From: an uncultured Serinicoccus sp.
Lineage (GTDB): Bacteria; Actinomycetota; Actinomycetes; Actinomycetales; Dermatophilaceae
Direction of reading: 5' to 3'
Assembly: GCF_947487915.1 (NCBI RefSeq)
Contig: NZ_CANKYH010000001.1
Location: forward strand, 248,001 to 312,000
Length of the DNA stretch: 64,000 bases
Numbering within the stretch: the first letter of the stretch is position 1; the number at the start of each line of letters is the position of its first letter. Made by a program: the position numbers and the translations under genes. Below are positions 1 through 7,882 of this stretch, one piece after another. Under the pieces are notes generated by a model that saw only the letters and a program-made list of their open reading frames with translations, was not told the DNA's origin and did no database searches.

Positions 1-72
1 CCGCGGGAGGGCGGCGTCGACGCGCTCTCCCTCGAGGCCCTCGGGCACGGTGAACAGCCGGAAGTCGCTCAC
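1..72 (-). CDS. RluA/RluD-family pseudouridine synthase, N-terminus only (partial)
   Basis: Only the first 24 codons are inside the window. They start at a GTG whose G-T-G-A overlaps the TGA stop of lspA, the coupling used throughout this stretch. The peptide begins MSDFRLFTVPEGLEGERVDA, which resembles the start of the S4-like RNA-binding domain of RluA/RluD enzymes (the 'G-x-R-VD-x-x-L' pattern). These enzymes convert specific uridines in rRNA to pseudouridine. lspA followed by an rluD-like gene is a common pairing in bacteria, which supports the call. The catalytic domain lies outside the window, so the assignment rests on a short peptide and synteny. Confidence 0.6.
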   Translation of the reverse strand, partial: MSDFRLFTVPEGLEGERVDAALPR

Positions 73-626
73 CGCGCCTCCTCCAGGTCCGCCGGCTCCT
101 GGCCCTCGCGGGTGCCGTCGGGATGGTAGCCGCGCAGGGACAGCAGGACGATGAGGACGGCCGCGGTGGTCACGCCCATGTCGGCGATGTTGAAGACCGG
201 GAAGTTCGGGAGCGCGATGAAGTCCACGACGTGGCCCAGACCGACCGAGGGAGGGCGCAGGTAGCGGTCGACGAGGTTGCCCACGGCACCGCCCAGCAGC
301 AGGCCGAGGGTGATCCCCCACACCAGGCTGCGCGTGCGGAAGGCCTGCCAGATGATGACCACCGACACCAGGGTCGCCACCGTCGTCACGACACCCGTCC
401 AGCCGGTGCCGAGGGAGAAGGCCGCGCCGGAGTTGTAGGTGAGGTGCAGCTGCAGGACCTCACCGAGCACCGGCACCGACTCCCCCCGGGTGAGGGTCGC
501 CTCGGCCCACGCCTTCGTGGCCTGGTCCAGGCCCGCCCAGAGCAGGGCGACGAGGAGCACCACGGCGGTGCGTCTCGGGGGACGGTTGGTCAGCGGCGTT
601 CCTGCTTCTGCTTGCATGTCATGCAT
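69..626 (-). CDS. lspA: Lipoprotein signal peptidase (signal peptidase II)
   Basis: Membrane aspartic protease that removes the signal peptide from diacylglyceryl-modified prolipoproteins. The 185-residue reading has four hydrophobic segments (about 21-40, 72-93, 99-117, 150-165). Both family catalytic motifs are present: GNLVDR with Asp120 and FNIADMGV with Asp149. The start is uncertain. ATG codons at 626 and 617 have no visible ribosome-binding site and overlap the upstream zinc-finger gene by 37 or 28 bases. A CTG at 593 forms a C-T-G-A overlap with that gene's stop and has an AGCAGGA Shine-Dalgarno sequence with its AGGA core six bases upstream, so translation may really begin there (174 residues). 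It is followed by an rluD-like gene with a 4-base overlap. Confidence 0.93.
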   Translation of the reverse strand: MHDMQAEAGTPLTNRPPRRTAVVLLVALLWAGLDQATKAWAEATLTRGESVPVLGEVLQLHLTYNSGAAFSLGTGWTGVVTTVATLVSVVIIWQAFRTRSLVWGITLGLLLGGAVGNLVDRYLRPPSVGLGHVVDFIALPNFPVFNIADMGVTTAAVLIVLLSLRGYHPDGTREGQEPADLEEAR

Positions 627-1060
627 AGCGTCGCACGAGGGAAGGCCTGCAGCCTCATCTTGCCGATCGGGGTGCCGCAGGACTCGCAGTCGCCGTAGGT
701 GCCCGCCCCGACCCGGTCCAGGGCGTGCGTGTTCTGGTCGATGAGGTCGCGGGCGTTGTTGGTGACGGACAGCTCGTGCTCGCGTTCCCAGGTCGCGGCA
801 CCCGCATCCGCCTGGTCGTCGCCGGCACCGTCCCCGAAGGAGCGACCGCGTTCCAGCAGGTCGTGCTCGGCCTCCTCGACCTCCCTGCGCAGGCGGTCGA
901 TCTCCGCCTCGAGCTCACCGCGCAGCTCGTCCAGCTCGGCGGCGGTCCACGGGCTCTCGTCGTCCCGCACGCTCAGCGCCCGGTGCGCTCCCGACTCGCT
1001 GGTGCCACGGTCCGAGCGGCTCGCACCGCTCGGACCCCCCTGCTTCACACTCGTCGCCAC
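590..1060 (-). CDS. TraR/DksA-family C4 zinc-finger protein
   Basis: A 156-residue protein with a charged helical N-terminal half (about 40-75, coiled-coil-like, Glu/Arg-rich) and a C-terminal DksA/TraR zinc finger. The cysteines are Cys125, Cys128, Cys146 and Cys149 in C-x2-C-x17-C-x2-C spacing (CESCG...LCMTC). Family members bind in the RNA polymerase secondary channel or are small regulators; whether this one does so is inference. It lies directly upstream of lspA and overlaps it. It starts at GTG after an AAGGAC ribosome-binding site, and a good sigma-70-type promoter lies about 55 bases upstream. Proteins of this type beside lspA are common in actinobacteria. Confidence 0.85.
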   Translation of the reverse strand: MATSVKQGGPSGASRSDRGTSESGAHRALSVRDDESPWTAAELDELRGELEAEIDRLRREVEEAEHDLLERGRSFGDGAGDDQADAGAATWEREHELSVTNNARDLIDQNTHALDRVGAGTYGDCESCGTPIGKMRLQAFPRATLCMTCKQKQERR

Positions 1061-1115
1061 GGCTGTCCTTCGTTCGTGGGCTGCGCTCCCCTGCCAGGCG
1101 AGCGATGGTGCTGGG

Positions 1116-1144
1116 AGAATAGATCAGCAACCTGACGATGACAA
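1116..1144 (-). promoter_or_regulatory. Sigma-70-type promoter for the zinc-finger gene and lspA
   Basis: Read on the minus strand, TTGTCA (1144-1139) and TATTCT (1121-1116) are separated by exactly 17 bases, in the intergenic gap between divIVA and the zinc-finger gene. Transcription would start near 1109, giving a leader of roughly 50 bases. This is one of the best-matched promoters in the window and lies just after the divIVA terminator, so it probably starts a new transcription unit. Confidence 0.7.
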
Positions 1145-1174
1145 CGGGAAACGACATCACCCTGGGGAGGGACG

Positions 1175-1212
1175 CGACGACGCCCCGACCGGTCGTGGTC
1201 GGGGCGTCGTCG
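1175..1212 (-). terminator. Strong hairpin terminator after divIVA
   Basis: A perfect 16-bp inverted repeat (left arm 1175-1190, right arm 1197-1212, loop GGTCGT) begins 20 bases past the divIVA stop. There is no T-run, which is usual for high-GC actinobacterial terminators. It would close the long division-gene transcript that reads toward lower coordinates. Confidence 0.8.
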
Positions 1213-1231
1213 TGCTCGGCGGTGCGCCGGA

Positions 1232-2194
1232 TCAGGAGGTGGGCCGGGACCCGTCCAGCCGCTCCATCTGGTCGGCCAGGAAGGCCCGCAGCCGCTCGCG
1301 CAGGTCACGCTCCTGCGACTGCAGTCCACCGATGGTGGCGGACAGCGCGCTCTCCTGACCGTGCAGGTCCTCGAGCACCGTGCTGCGCTTCTGCTCGGCC
1401 TCGCTGACCATCTGGTCGTGGCTCGCCTGGCCCTCGGCCACCAGCCGGTCCCGCGTCTGCTCACCGGTGCTGACGAGCTCGTCGTGGCGGCTCTGTCCGG
1501 TCTGGATCAGCTCGTCGTGGCGGCTCTGCCCGGTCTGGACCAGCTCGTCATGGGTGGCCTGACCCTCGGCCACCAGCCGGTCGTGGGTCTCCTGTCCGGT
1601 GCGCTGCAGCTGGGCGCTGTGCTCGTCGGCCTCGGCGACCACCGTGGTCTTGTATGTGTCGCCCTCCTCGATGAGCCTCGCCCGGGTGCTCTCCCCCTCG
1701 GCCACGTGCTGGTCGTGCAGCCGCTGCGCCAGGGAGATGATGGAGCTCGGGTCCTCGCCGTCGCCGCCCGGGCCGGCTGCCGCGGCGCCGCCGGTGGCCG
1801 CGGCCTCCAGGGACGAGCGCGCCTCGTCACGGTCGCGCTCGGCCGCGCCGGCCCGCTCCTCGGCCTCCTGGGCCCGGCGCTCGGCGGCCGTTCGCGCCTC
1901 CTGGCACTCGGCCAGCTGGCGACGCAGAGCCTCCAGCTCCTCTGCCTCGGCCCCGTCCCCGTGGCTCTCGTCCGTGCGGGCCGAGCCCGCCTGTTGACCA
2001 GCCGTGGAGACGACGCCGCGGCTGGCACGGCAGTCCTCCAGGTCGGTGCGCAGGCCGTCGTTCTCCGACACGAGCCGACGCAGCTCGACGACGACCTCGT
2101 CGAGGAAGTCGTCGACCTGGGTCTCGTCGTAACCGCGCCGCAGGTGCGTCGCGCTGAAGCTCTTCTTGATGACGTCCTCGGGGGACAGAGCCAT
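1232..2194 (-). CDS. divIVA: DivIVA/Wag31-like polar scaffold protein with hendecad repeats
   Basis: Coiled-coil protein of 320 residues. The N-terminal 45 residues are the DivIVA membrane-binding domain (LSPEDVIKKSF, then RRGYDETQVDDFLDEV). Family members sense negative membrane curvature and recruit the growth and division machinery at poles and septa. It sits at the canonical Wag31 position after yggT. A long charged coiled coil fills about 80-130. From about residue 204 to 269 the chain is built of 11-residue repeats of the form HDELVQTGQSR, six copies, a hendecad pattern. The ATG start follows AGAGGTG. A second gene of the same design lies at 4864-6018. Probably transcribed from its own promoter as well as from upstream division genes. 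Confidence 0.88.
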   Translation of the reverse strand: MALSPEDVIKKSFSATHLRRGYDETQVDDFLDEVVVELRRLVSENDGLRTDLEDCRASRGVVSTAGQQAGSARTDESHGDGAEAEELEALRRQLAECQEARTAAERRAQEAEERAGAAERDRDEARSSLEAAATGGAAAAGPGGDGEDPSSIISLAQRLHDQHVAEGESTRARLIEEGDTYKTTVVAEADEHSAQLQRTGQETHDRLVAEGQATHDELVQTGQSRHDELIQTGQSRHDELVSTGEQTRDRLVAEGQASHDQMVSEAEQKRSTVLEDLHGQESALSATIGGLQSQERDLRERLRAFLADQMERLDGSRPTS

Positions 2195-2279
2195 GGTTCA
2201 CCTCTTGGTCCAAGGGGCCATCACCCTGGTACCGCGTCACGGCGGCGGCGATGGCGTGCGGGCATGCACTGCAGCGAGC

Positions 2280-2308
2280 ACTGTAACGCACCGATCAGCC
2301 TCGGTCAC
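2280..2308 (-). promoter_or_regulatory. Candidate divIVA promoter
   Basis: In the 162-base gap between yggT and divIVA, the minus strand reads GTGACC (2308-2303), 17 bases, then TACAGT (2285-2280). The -10 element is good and the -35 element moderate. It would give a leader of about 80 bases. Position and spacing fit an internal promoter that lets divIVA be made independently of the genes upstream. Confidence 0.45.
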
Positions 2309-2356
2309 CGCGTCGACCGGCTGCTCCCCAGCGGTGCCACGGGGGAACGCCCCAGG

Positions 2357-2641
2357 TCAGAAGGGCAACGAGAGGGCCAGCGAGCGGCCGATGCCGACCG
2401 CGATGATGAGGACGAGGAAGCCGAGGTCGAGGGCCACGCCGCCGAGGCGCAGGGGTGGGATGACCCGTCGCAACGCCCGCAGGGGCGGGTCGGTCAGGCT
2501 GTAGACGCCGTTGGCCAGGACGAGGACGGGACCCTTGGGCCTCCACTCCCGGGCGAAGACCTGCACCCAGTCGAACACCAGGCGGGCGATGAGCACGAAG
2601 AAGTACAGGTTGAGCACGAGCGCGAGGATCTGGCCGATCAT
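2357..2641 (-). CDS. YggT-family membrane protein
   Basis: Small integral membrane protein of 94 residues with two hydrophobic segments (about 3-25 and 68-90) separated by a short loop containing the family's 'LTDPPLRALRRVIPP' stretch. The family is conserved beside sepF and divIVA in Gram-positive bacteria and cyanobacteria. Its biochemical role is not established, though links to division or osmotic tolerance have been proposed. It lies 65 bases downstream of sepF in the same direction, so it is part of the division gene string. Confidence 0.85.
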   Translation of the reverse strand: MIGQILALVLNLYFFVLIARLVFDWVQVFAREWRPKGPVLVLANGVYSLTDPPLRALRRVIPPLRLGGVALDLGFLVLIIAVGIGRSLALSLPF

Positions 2642-2706
2642 GGCGCCAGCCTACGCGGGCGACCTGGGCGTCGGCTGCTGCGGGCCGCCACCGGCACGGT
2701 CGGACG

Positions 2707-3222
2707 TCAGCTCTGGTTGAAGGGCCCCTGCACGCCGCGCGTCTGCTCGGCGGTCGCGCCCCCGTCGACCTCGACGAAGGACGGGCTGAGCAGGAACACC
2801 TTGCTCGTCACGCGCTCGATGGACCCGTGCAGACCGAAGGCCAGGCCGGCGGCGAAGTCGACGAGCCGCTTGGCGTCGGAGTCGTCCATGTCGGAGAGGT
2901 TCATGATGACCGGCACCCCGCCACGGAAGGCCTCGCCGATCGTCTTGGCCTCGTTGTAGGTGCGCGGGTGGATCGTGGTGATGCGGTTCAACTCGCCGAC
3001 CTCCGGCTCGCGGACGACCTGGGACACGGGGGTGCTCGTGGGCAGCGTCGCGACCGTGGCGTGCTGACCGGCCCCGTGGTCGTCCTCCCGCAGCTGGCGC
3101 ACGCTCGCACCCGAGGAGCGCTGGTCGGGCGTCTCGTCGGCGTAGGTGTCGTAGTCGTCGAAGCGCTCGTCGGACTCGGCGAGTCCGAGGTACTCCATGG
3201 TCTTGCGCAGTGCCCCGGCCAT
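2707..3222 (-). CDS. sepF: Cell division protein SepF
   Basis: FtsZ-binding, membrane-associated protein that tethers and bundles FtsZ filaments; it is the main Z-ring anchor in actinobacteria, which lack FtsA. The 171 residues comprise an N-terminal amphipathic segment ([14 protein letters not shown]), an acidic Asp/Tyr-rich linker (about 18-80), and the C-terminal SepF domain from about 85 ('[20 protein letters not shown]', then '[20 protein letters not shown]'). Length and order match the family. It is flanked by yggS and yggT. The ATG is preceded by TAGGAG about ten bases upstream. Confidence 0.93.
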   Translation of the reverse strand: MAGALRKTMEYLGLAESDERFDDYDTYADETPDQRSSGASVRQLREDDHGAGQHATVATLPTSTPVSQVVREPEVGELNRITTIHPRTYNEAKTIGEAFRGGVPVIMNLSDMDDSDAKRLVDFAAGLAFGLHGSIERVTSKVFLLSPSFVEVDGGATAEQTRGVQGPFNQS

Positions 3223-3286
3223 GTGTGCGAGCTCCTAGGTGCGTGACGGGACGTAGCTCCCGTGGGTGGATCGGTCGTGCACGACG

Positions 3287-4033
3287 CTACCGCTGCGGTG
3301 GTCGCGAACCGAGGATTGCGCTCCCGACACGCAGGTGTGTCGCACCCGCCGCGACGGCGAGCTCGAGGTCGCCGCTCATGCCCGCCGAGACCCAGGTGGC
3401 GCGGGGGTGGGTATGCCGCAGCTGCTCCCCCAGCCCGCGGAGCCGGTCGAAGGCCCGCCGGGTCTCGTCGGGGGTGAGGTCGCGGGGCGCGATCGCCATG
3501 ACGCCCTCCAGCTCCAGCCACCGCGCAGCGGCCACGCCCTCGGCCAGCGAGGCGACCTCCTCCGGCGCCGCACCGCCACGCCCCGCCTGCTCGCCCTCCC
3601 CGAGGTCGACCTGGAGGAGGACCTCCAGCGGGCCCTCCCGGTCCCCGTCGTCGACGGCCTCGGCCCGGCCGCGGTCGAGGGCACGGACCAGCCGCGCCCG
3701 GTCGACCGACTGGACGACGTCGGCATACCGGGCCACGCGTCGCGCCTTGTTGGTCTGCAGCTGTCCGACAAAGTGGACCCGCAGGTCGGCGCGGACCGGC
3801 CCGGGCAGCCCGGCGACCTTGTCCCCGGCCTCGGGGTCGCGGCTCTCGCCGATGTCGGTGACACCCATCCCGGCGAGCAGCTCCACGTCGCTGCCCGGGA
3901 AGAACTTGGTCACGACGACGAGGGTCGGTCGCTCCGCCTCCCGTCCGGCCGCAGCGCAGGCGTCGTCGACCCGCCTGCGGACACCCTCGAGCCCGGAGGC
4001 GAGCTCGGCCGCGCGGTCCCCGCTCACGCTCAT
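3287..4033 (-). CDS. YggS-family PLP-binding protein (PLP homeostasis protein)
   Basis: A 248-residue fold-type III PLP protein of the YggS/PLPBP family, which buffers pyridoxal phosphate and affects amino-acid and keto-acid balance and has no firm enzymatic activity. Diagnostic pieces are 'LVVVTKFFPGSDVELL' (the Lys that binds PLP), 'HFVGQLQTNKAR' and the C-terminal 'SAGMSGDLELAVAAGATHLR'. The start was chosen at the ATG at 4033, which forms an A-T-G-A overlap with the pgeF stop; a longer in-frame reading runs into pgeF and has no family similarity. The pgeF-yggS-sepF order is the conserved actinobacterial arrangement downstream of ftsZ. Confidence 0.92.
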   Translation of the reverse strand: MSVSGDRAAELASGLEGVRRRVDDACAAAGREAERPTLVVVTKFFPGSDVELLAGMGVTDIGESRDPEAGDKVAGLPGPVRADLRVHFVGQLQTNKARRVARYADVVQSVDRARLVRALDRGRAEAVDDGDREGPLEVLLQVDLGEGEQAGRGGAAPEEVASLAEGVAAARWLELEGVMAIAPRDLTPDETRRAFDRLRGLGEQLRHTHPRATWVSAGMSGDLELAVAAGATHLRVGSAILGSRPPQR

Positions 4034-4833
4034 GCCACCTGCTCCGGCGGCAGCAGCCGCACGACCCCGGCGAAGCGACCGGTAGCGCCGTCGCGACGGT
4101 AGGAGTAGAGGTCGGTCCGCTCCCGGGTGCAGCCGGGCAGCCACCGCAGGGTGACCTCGAGGTCGCTGTCGGCCAGCTGCTGCACCACTCCCGAGGCGAC
4201 GTCGATGGCGGGGGTGCCGGTCCAGGACACCGCGGCGGCGGCCGGCGTGAGCGCGGCCGCCTGGTCACGCAGGTACGGCGGGACCTCGTAGCAGCGCGGG
4301 CACACCGACGGACCGACGACCGCCTCGAGGCGGCGCGCACCCAGGTCGCCCAGCACCTGCAGGGCCGCCGGGACGACCCCCGCGAGCAGCCCCGGCCGGC
4401 CGGCGTGGACGGCGGCCGCCAGCCCCTCCGTGCGGTCGACGAGCAGGAGAGGCACGCAGTCGGCGACGAGGACCACGAGCGCCTCGTCGGTGCGGTCGGT
4501 GACGAGGGCGTCCGCGGCCGGTGGCGGGGCGTCCCGGTCCGCCCCGGGTGGCGGCGGTGCCCCACCTGCGGCCCCCGCGCTGGTGGACGGGGTCAGGGCG
4601 ACGGAGCACCCGTGCTGCTGGTCCATGAGGCGCAGGTCGGCGCCCCGCAGGCCCAGCTCGTGGGCCAGCCGGTGACGGTTGGTCTCGACCGCCTCCGGGA
4701 GGTCACCGACGTGGCCCCCCAGGTTGAAGGAGGCGTAGGCATCCTGGCTGGCGCCGCCGTGCCGGTCGGTGACGGCCCACTCCACCCCGTAGCCGTCGCC
4801 GGTCGGGTCGAGCCGCTCTCGCCAGGTGAACAC
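4030..4833 (-). CDS. pgeF: Peptidoglycan editing factor PgeF (YfiH / multicopper-laccase-fold family)
   Basis: A 267-residue cytoplasmic protein of the YfiH family. Members have been described as peptidoglycan precursor editors and as purine nucleoside phosphorylases/deaminases in different organisms, so the exact reaction here is open. The family metal ligands are visible: His in 'LMDQQHGCSV', Cys in 'VADCVPLLLV', and His in 'AAVHAGRPGL'. The last reads HAGRPG rather than the more usual HAGWRG. A C-rich segment 'VGPSVCPRCYEVP' and the C-terminal 'SYRRDGATGRFAG' are also typical. Its stop overlaps yggS. The gene that usually precedes it, ftsZ, is about 9 kb away because the Tad locus lies between. 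Confidence 0.9.
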   Translation of the reverse strand: MFTWRERLDPTGDGYGVEWAVTDRHGGASQDAYASFNLGGHVGDLPEAVETNRHRLAHELGLRGADLRLMDQQHGCSVALTPSTSAGAAGGAPPPPGADRDAPPPAADALVTDRTDEALVVLVADCVPLLLVDRTEGLAAAVHAGRPGLLAGVVPAALQVLGDLGARRLEAVVGPSVCPRCYEVPPYLRDQAAALTPAAAAVSWTGTPAIDVASGVVQQLADSDLEVTLRWLPGCTRERTDLYSYRRDGATGRFAGVVRLLPPEQVA

Positions 4834-4863
4834 GCTCAGCAGGGTAGCGGCCCCACCCAGGGC

Positions 4864-6018
4864 TCAGCGGCGCCAGGCCTCGTCGTCCAGGGCCGACAGC
4901 TGCGCCTGTACGAGCTCGCGCAACCGCTGCCGGTAGCCGTGCTGCGCCTCGTCCAGGCCGGCGAGCCGCTGCTCCAGCATGGTCCTGCGGGTCTGCAGGT
5001 CGGCCAGGATGCCCGCGCGCTCCTCCTCCGCCTCGGCGACGAGACGGTCGTGCCGGTCCTGACCCTCGGTGAGCAGGCGATGGTGCTCGGCCTGCGCCTC
5101 GGCGAGAAGGCGGTCGTGCTCGGCCTGGGCCTCGGCGAGCAGGCGGTCGTGCTCACCCTGTCCCTCGCCGACGAGCCGCTCGTGCTCGGAGCGGCCCTGG
5201 TCCAGCAGGCGCTCCTGCTCGGCCTGGGCCTCCTCGACGAGGCGGGCGTGCTCGGCCCTGGCCTGGTCGAGCAGGCCGACGCTGTGTTCCCGGGCCTGGG
5301 CCGTCTGCGCCTCGGCGTCCGCCTCGGCCCGGGCCAGGACGGCCTCGCTCTCGGTGCGGGCCTGCTCGCGCAGCCGGTCACCCTCGGCCCGGCCCTGCTC
5401 CACATAGTTCTCGTGCAGCCGACGGGCCACGGTGAGGATGACGTCGAGGTCGGTCTGCTGGGGGTCGTCACCGTCGGGCAGGTCGAGCTCGTCGCCGAAG
5501 GTCTCGGTCCCGCGGGTCTCGGCCGCCACCCGCAGGGTGCGCAGCTCGGTGGCAGCGCGGTCGTGGGCCGCGACCGTCTGGTCGAGCTCGGCCTGGACCC
5601 GGCGCAGCGCGTCCTCCTTCGTGGCCAGGCCGGCCTCGGCCTCCTGCTGCCGTCGCTCGGCCTCATGGGCGGCGGACTCGGCGGCCCCGGCGCGCTGGTC
5701 GGCCTCGTCGGCGGCGGCGGTGGACCGGTCGAGCCGGGCCTGCACCTCCGCGAGCTCGGTGACCAGCTCGCGCCGCTCGGCGCGGATGAGGTCGACCTGG
5801 TGCTGCTCACGCTGCACCCGCTCAGACACCTCGTCGTCGGCGCTGCGCGAGGTATGGCCGGCCACCTCCCCCTCCAGCTCCTCCACCCGGGCCTGCTGAC
5901 GCCGCAGCTCGGTCACGACCTCCTCGAGGAAGGCGTCGACCTGCGACTCGTCATACCCACGGCGCAGCTGGGTGGTCTTGAACGTCTTGCGGATCACGTC
6001 GTCCGGGTGCAGTGGCAC
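4864..6018 (-). CDS. Second DivIVA-domain protein with extended hendecad repeats
   Basis: A 384-residue paralogue of the divIVA product at 1232-2194. The N-terminal domain is nearly the same (HPDDVIRKTF, RRGYDESQVDAFLEEV), followed by a long Glu/Arg/Gln/Ala-rich coiled coil. Residues about 257-333 are seven 11-residue repeats of the form HDRLLAEAQAE, two of them identical, longer than the six in the paralogue. It starts at GTG after GGGAGG. It lies 26 bases after tadC and 30 bases before pgeF, linking the pilus genes to the division genes. The two DivIVA proteins could co-assemble or mark different sites; the sequence does not say which. Confidence 0.82.
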   Translation of the reverse strand: MPLHPDDVIRKTFKTTQLRRGYDESQVDAFLEEVVTELRRQQARVEELEGEVAGHTSRSADDEVSERVQREQHQVDLIRAERRELVTELAEVQARLDRSTAAADEADQRAGAAESAAHEAERRQQEAEAGLATKEDALRRVQAELDQTVAAHDRAATELRTLRVAAETRGTETFGDELDLPDGDDPQQTDLDVILTVARRLHENYVEQGRAEGDRLREQARTESEAVLARAEADAEAQTAQAREHSVGLLDQARAEHARLVEEAQAEQERLLDQGRSEHERLVGEGQGEHDRLLAEAQAEHDRLLAEAQAEHHRLLTEGQDRHDRLVAEAEEERAGILADLQTRRTMLEQRLAGLDEAQHGYRQRLRELVQAQLSALDDEAWRR

Positions 6019-6044
6019 GGTGCCTCCCCTTTCATGGAGCCGAC

Positions 6045-6944
6045 CTACCGGCCGGAGAAGGAATCGATGATGTTGATGACGCCCGGGCCCATGACGATGA
6101 TGAAGAGCACGGGCAGGATGGTGAGGATGAGCGGGAAGACGACCTTGACCGGGATCTTCATCGCCTTCTCCTCGGCGCGTTGGCGGCGCTTGAGCCGCAT
6201 CTCATCGGCCTGCGTGGAGAGCACCCGCGCGATGGAGACCCCGTGCCTCTCCGCCTGGATGACCGCACGGAGGAAGCGGCGCAGGTCCGGCTCCGGACTG
6301 CGCTCGGCGAGCGCCTGGTAGGCCGCGCGCCGCGGCTGGCCGACCTGGATGTCCTGCAGCGTGCGGATGAGCTCCTCGGCCAGAGGTCCGTTGCTGTTGC
6401 GCGCGACGTGGGCCATGGCCGCCTCGAAGCCGAGGCCGGCCTCCACCGCGATGGTCATCTGGTCGAGGGTGTCAGGCAGTGCATGCTGGATCGCCGTACG
6501 CCGCTTGATGGCGGTGTTGTACAGCAGCAGGTCGGGCAGGAACCACGCGAGGGCGATGACGGCGACCGCAAAGACGACGAGGCGGCTGCCCGGGTTGCGG
6601 GATACCAGGAGCAGCATCAGAGCCAGTGCGCCGCTCCCGGCCAGCAACTTGGTGACGAGGATCCGGTCCAGCGGCCATGCCGCCGGCCGACCCGCGCGGG
6701 CCAGCAACCGATCGACCTGGCGCACCCATGCTGTGGGGGTGAGCCTCCGCGCGAACCCGACCAGGCCGGACTCCTCGGTCTCGTCCTGAATGCTCCCACT
6801 CGCGCGGGCGCCGCCTCGGTGCAGGTTCGCCCTCGCCCGAGAGCGCGTTACCCCCGCCTCGGACGTCAGGGAGTAGGTGAGCAGCAGGGCAGCAGCACCG
6901 ACCGCGACGACGGCGACGACGACCGCGATGAACGACGTTGCCAT
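6045..6944 (-). CDS. tadC: TadC, type II/IV secretion F-domain membrane protein
   Basis: Inner-membrane platform protein of the Tad (tight adherence) pilus machine, 299 residues. It has an N-terminal membrane helix (about 3-26), two helices near 92-110 and 122-140, the T2SSF domain ('LPDTLDQMTIAVEAGLGFEA', about 157-176), and a C-terminal pair of helices ending at about 290. Its start ATG shares one base with the tadB stop (TGATG). TadB and TadC are thought to couple the TadA ATPase to pilus extrusion. It is the last Tad gene and is followed after 26 bases by a DivIVA-like gene. Confidence 0.9.
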   Translation of the reverse strand: MATSFIAVVVAVVAVGAAALLLTYSLTSEAGVTRSRARANLHRGGARASGSIQDETEESGLVGFARRLTPTAWVRQVDRLLARAGRPAAWPLDRILVTKLLAGSGALALMLLLVSRNPGSRLVVFAVAVIALAWFLPDLLLYNTAIKRRTAIQHALPDTLDQMTIAVEAGLGFEAAMAHVARNSNGPLAEELIRTLQDIQVGQPRRAAYQALAERSPEPDLRRFLRAVIQAERHGVSIARVLSTQADEMRLKRRQRAEEKAMKIPVKVVFPLILTILPVLFIIVMGPGVINIIDSFSGR

Positions 6945-7882
6945 CAGAACGTCACCTTGACTGTCGCGCGCATCCAGAAGAACCCGACGACCAGCAGCAC
7001 ACCCGCCGCCCCCATCATGAGGAACCCCAGGGTGGTGGTGGTGAAGACCGACAGGTAACCCGGGCTGACGAAGGACAGCACGAGGATGACGAAGAACGGC
7101 AGCGCCATCAGCACCCGTCCGGAGAGTTTGCCCTCCGCGCTGAGCGCCTCGACCTGCCTGCGCAGCTGCCCGCGAGACCGGATGGTTTCCGCGACGGTGT
7201 CGAGCACCTCGGAGAGGTTGCCGCCAACCATGCGGTGGATGGCGATGGCCTGGACGACCCAGCGGAAGTCGTCGCTGTCCATCCGCTCCGCGACGTCCGC
7301 GAGCGCCTCGGTGGTGTCCCGTCCGACCCGGATCTGGGTCACCGCACGGCTGATCTCCCCCGCTGCCGGGTCCTCCGTGTCCGCCGTGAGGGAGTCGAGG
7401 GACTGCTGGAGGCTGTGCCCGGCGCGCAGGTTGCTGGCCAGCAGCGTCAGCAGGTCGTCGAGCTGCTCGGCGAACGCGTTGCGGCGACGCTCGGCCTTAA
7501 CGCTGACCAGCATGACCGACCCGGCGACCGCGAACCCGACCAGCATGACGGCGATCACGACCGATCCCAGCACCACCCCGACCGCGAAACCGACCAGGGC
7601 CGCGGCACCCACCAAGAGGAGGTACTCCGGAAGGGTGTAGGCGAAGCCGGCGCGGTCCAGCGCCCGCTCCCAGGCCAGACCCCGACGACCGCGGGCGACC
7701 GTACTGGCAATGGAGGCCGTGGCCCGTTCGGTGGCGCGGGTCAGGGCCGACTCCTGCTGGGTCGCCCCGACCCGCCGCCGCGCGGCGGCGCCGGTGGAGG
7801 GCACGAGGATGACGGCCAGAGCGAGGCCCAGGCCGGCCAGGATCAGCAGGGCGGCGGCCCAGGGGCTGAGGATCAGGCTCAC
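6944..7882 (-). CDS. tadB: TadB, type II/IV secretion F-domain membrane protein
   Basis: Partner of TadC in the pilus platform, 312 residues. It has an N-terminal helix (about 7-27), a double helix at about 88-125, the cytoplasmic T2SSF domain ('FAEQLDDLLTLLASNLRAGH', about 135-155, with the conserved 'VGGNLSEVLDTVAETIRSR' further on) and two C-terminal helices. It starts at GTG with a four-base overlap with tadA, so translation is probably coupled. Gene order tadZ-tadA-tadB-tadC is the standard one. Confidence 0.9.
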   Translation of the reverse strand: MSLILSPWAAALLILAGLGLALAVILVPSTGAAARRRVGATQQESALTRATERATASIASTVARGRRGLAWERALDRAGFAYTLPEYLLLVGAAALVGFAVGVVLGSVVIAVMLVGFAVAGSVMLVSVKAERRRNAFAEQLDDLLTLLASNLRAGHSLQQSLDSLTADTEDPAAGEISRAVTQIRVGRDTTEALADVAERMDSDDFRWVVQAIAIHRMVGGNLSEVLDTVAETIRSRGQLRRQVEALSAEGKLSGRVLMALPFFVILVLSFVSPGYLSVFTTTTLGFLMMGAAGVLLVVGFFWMRATVKVTF

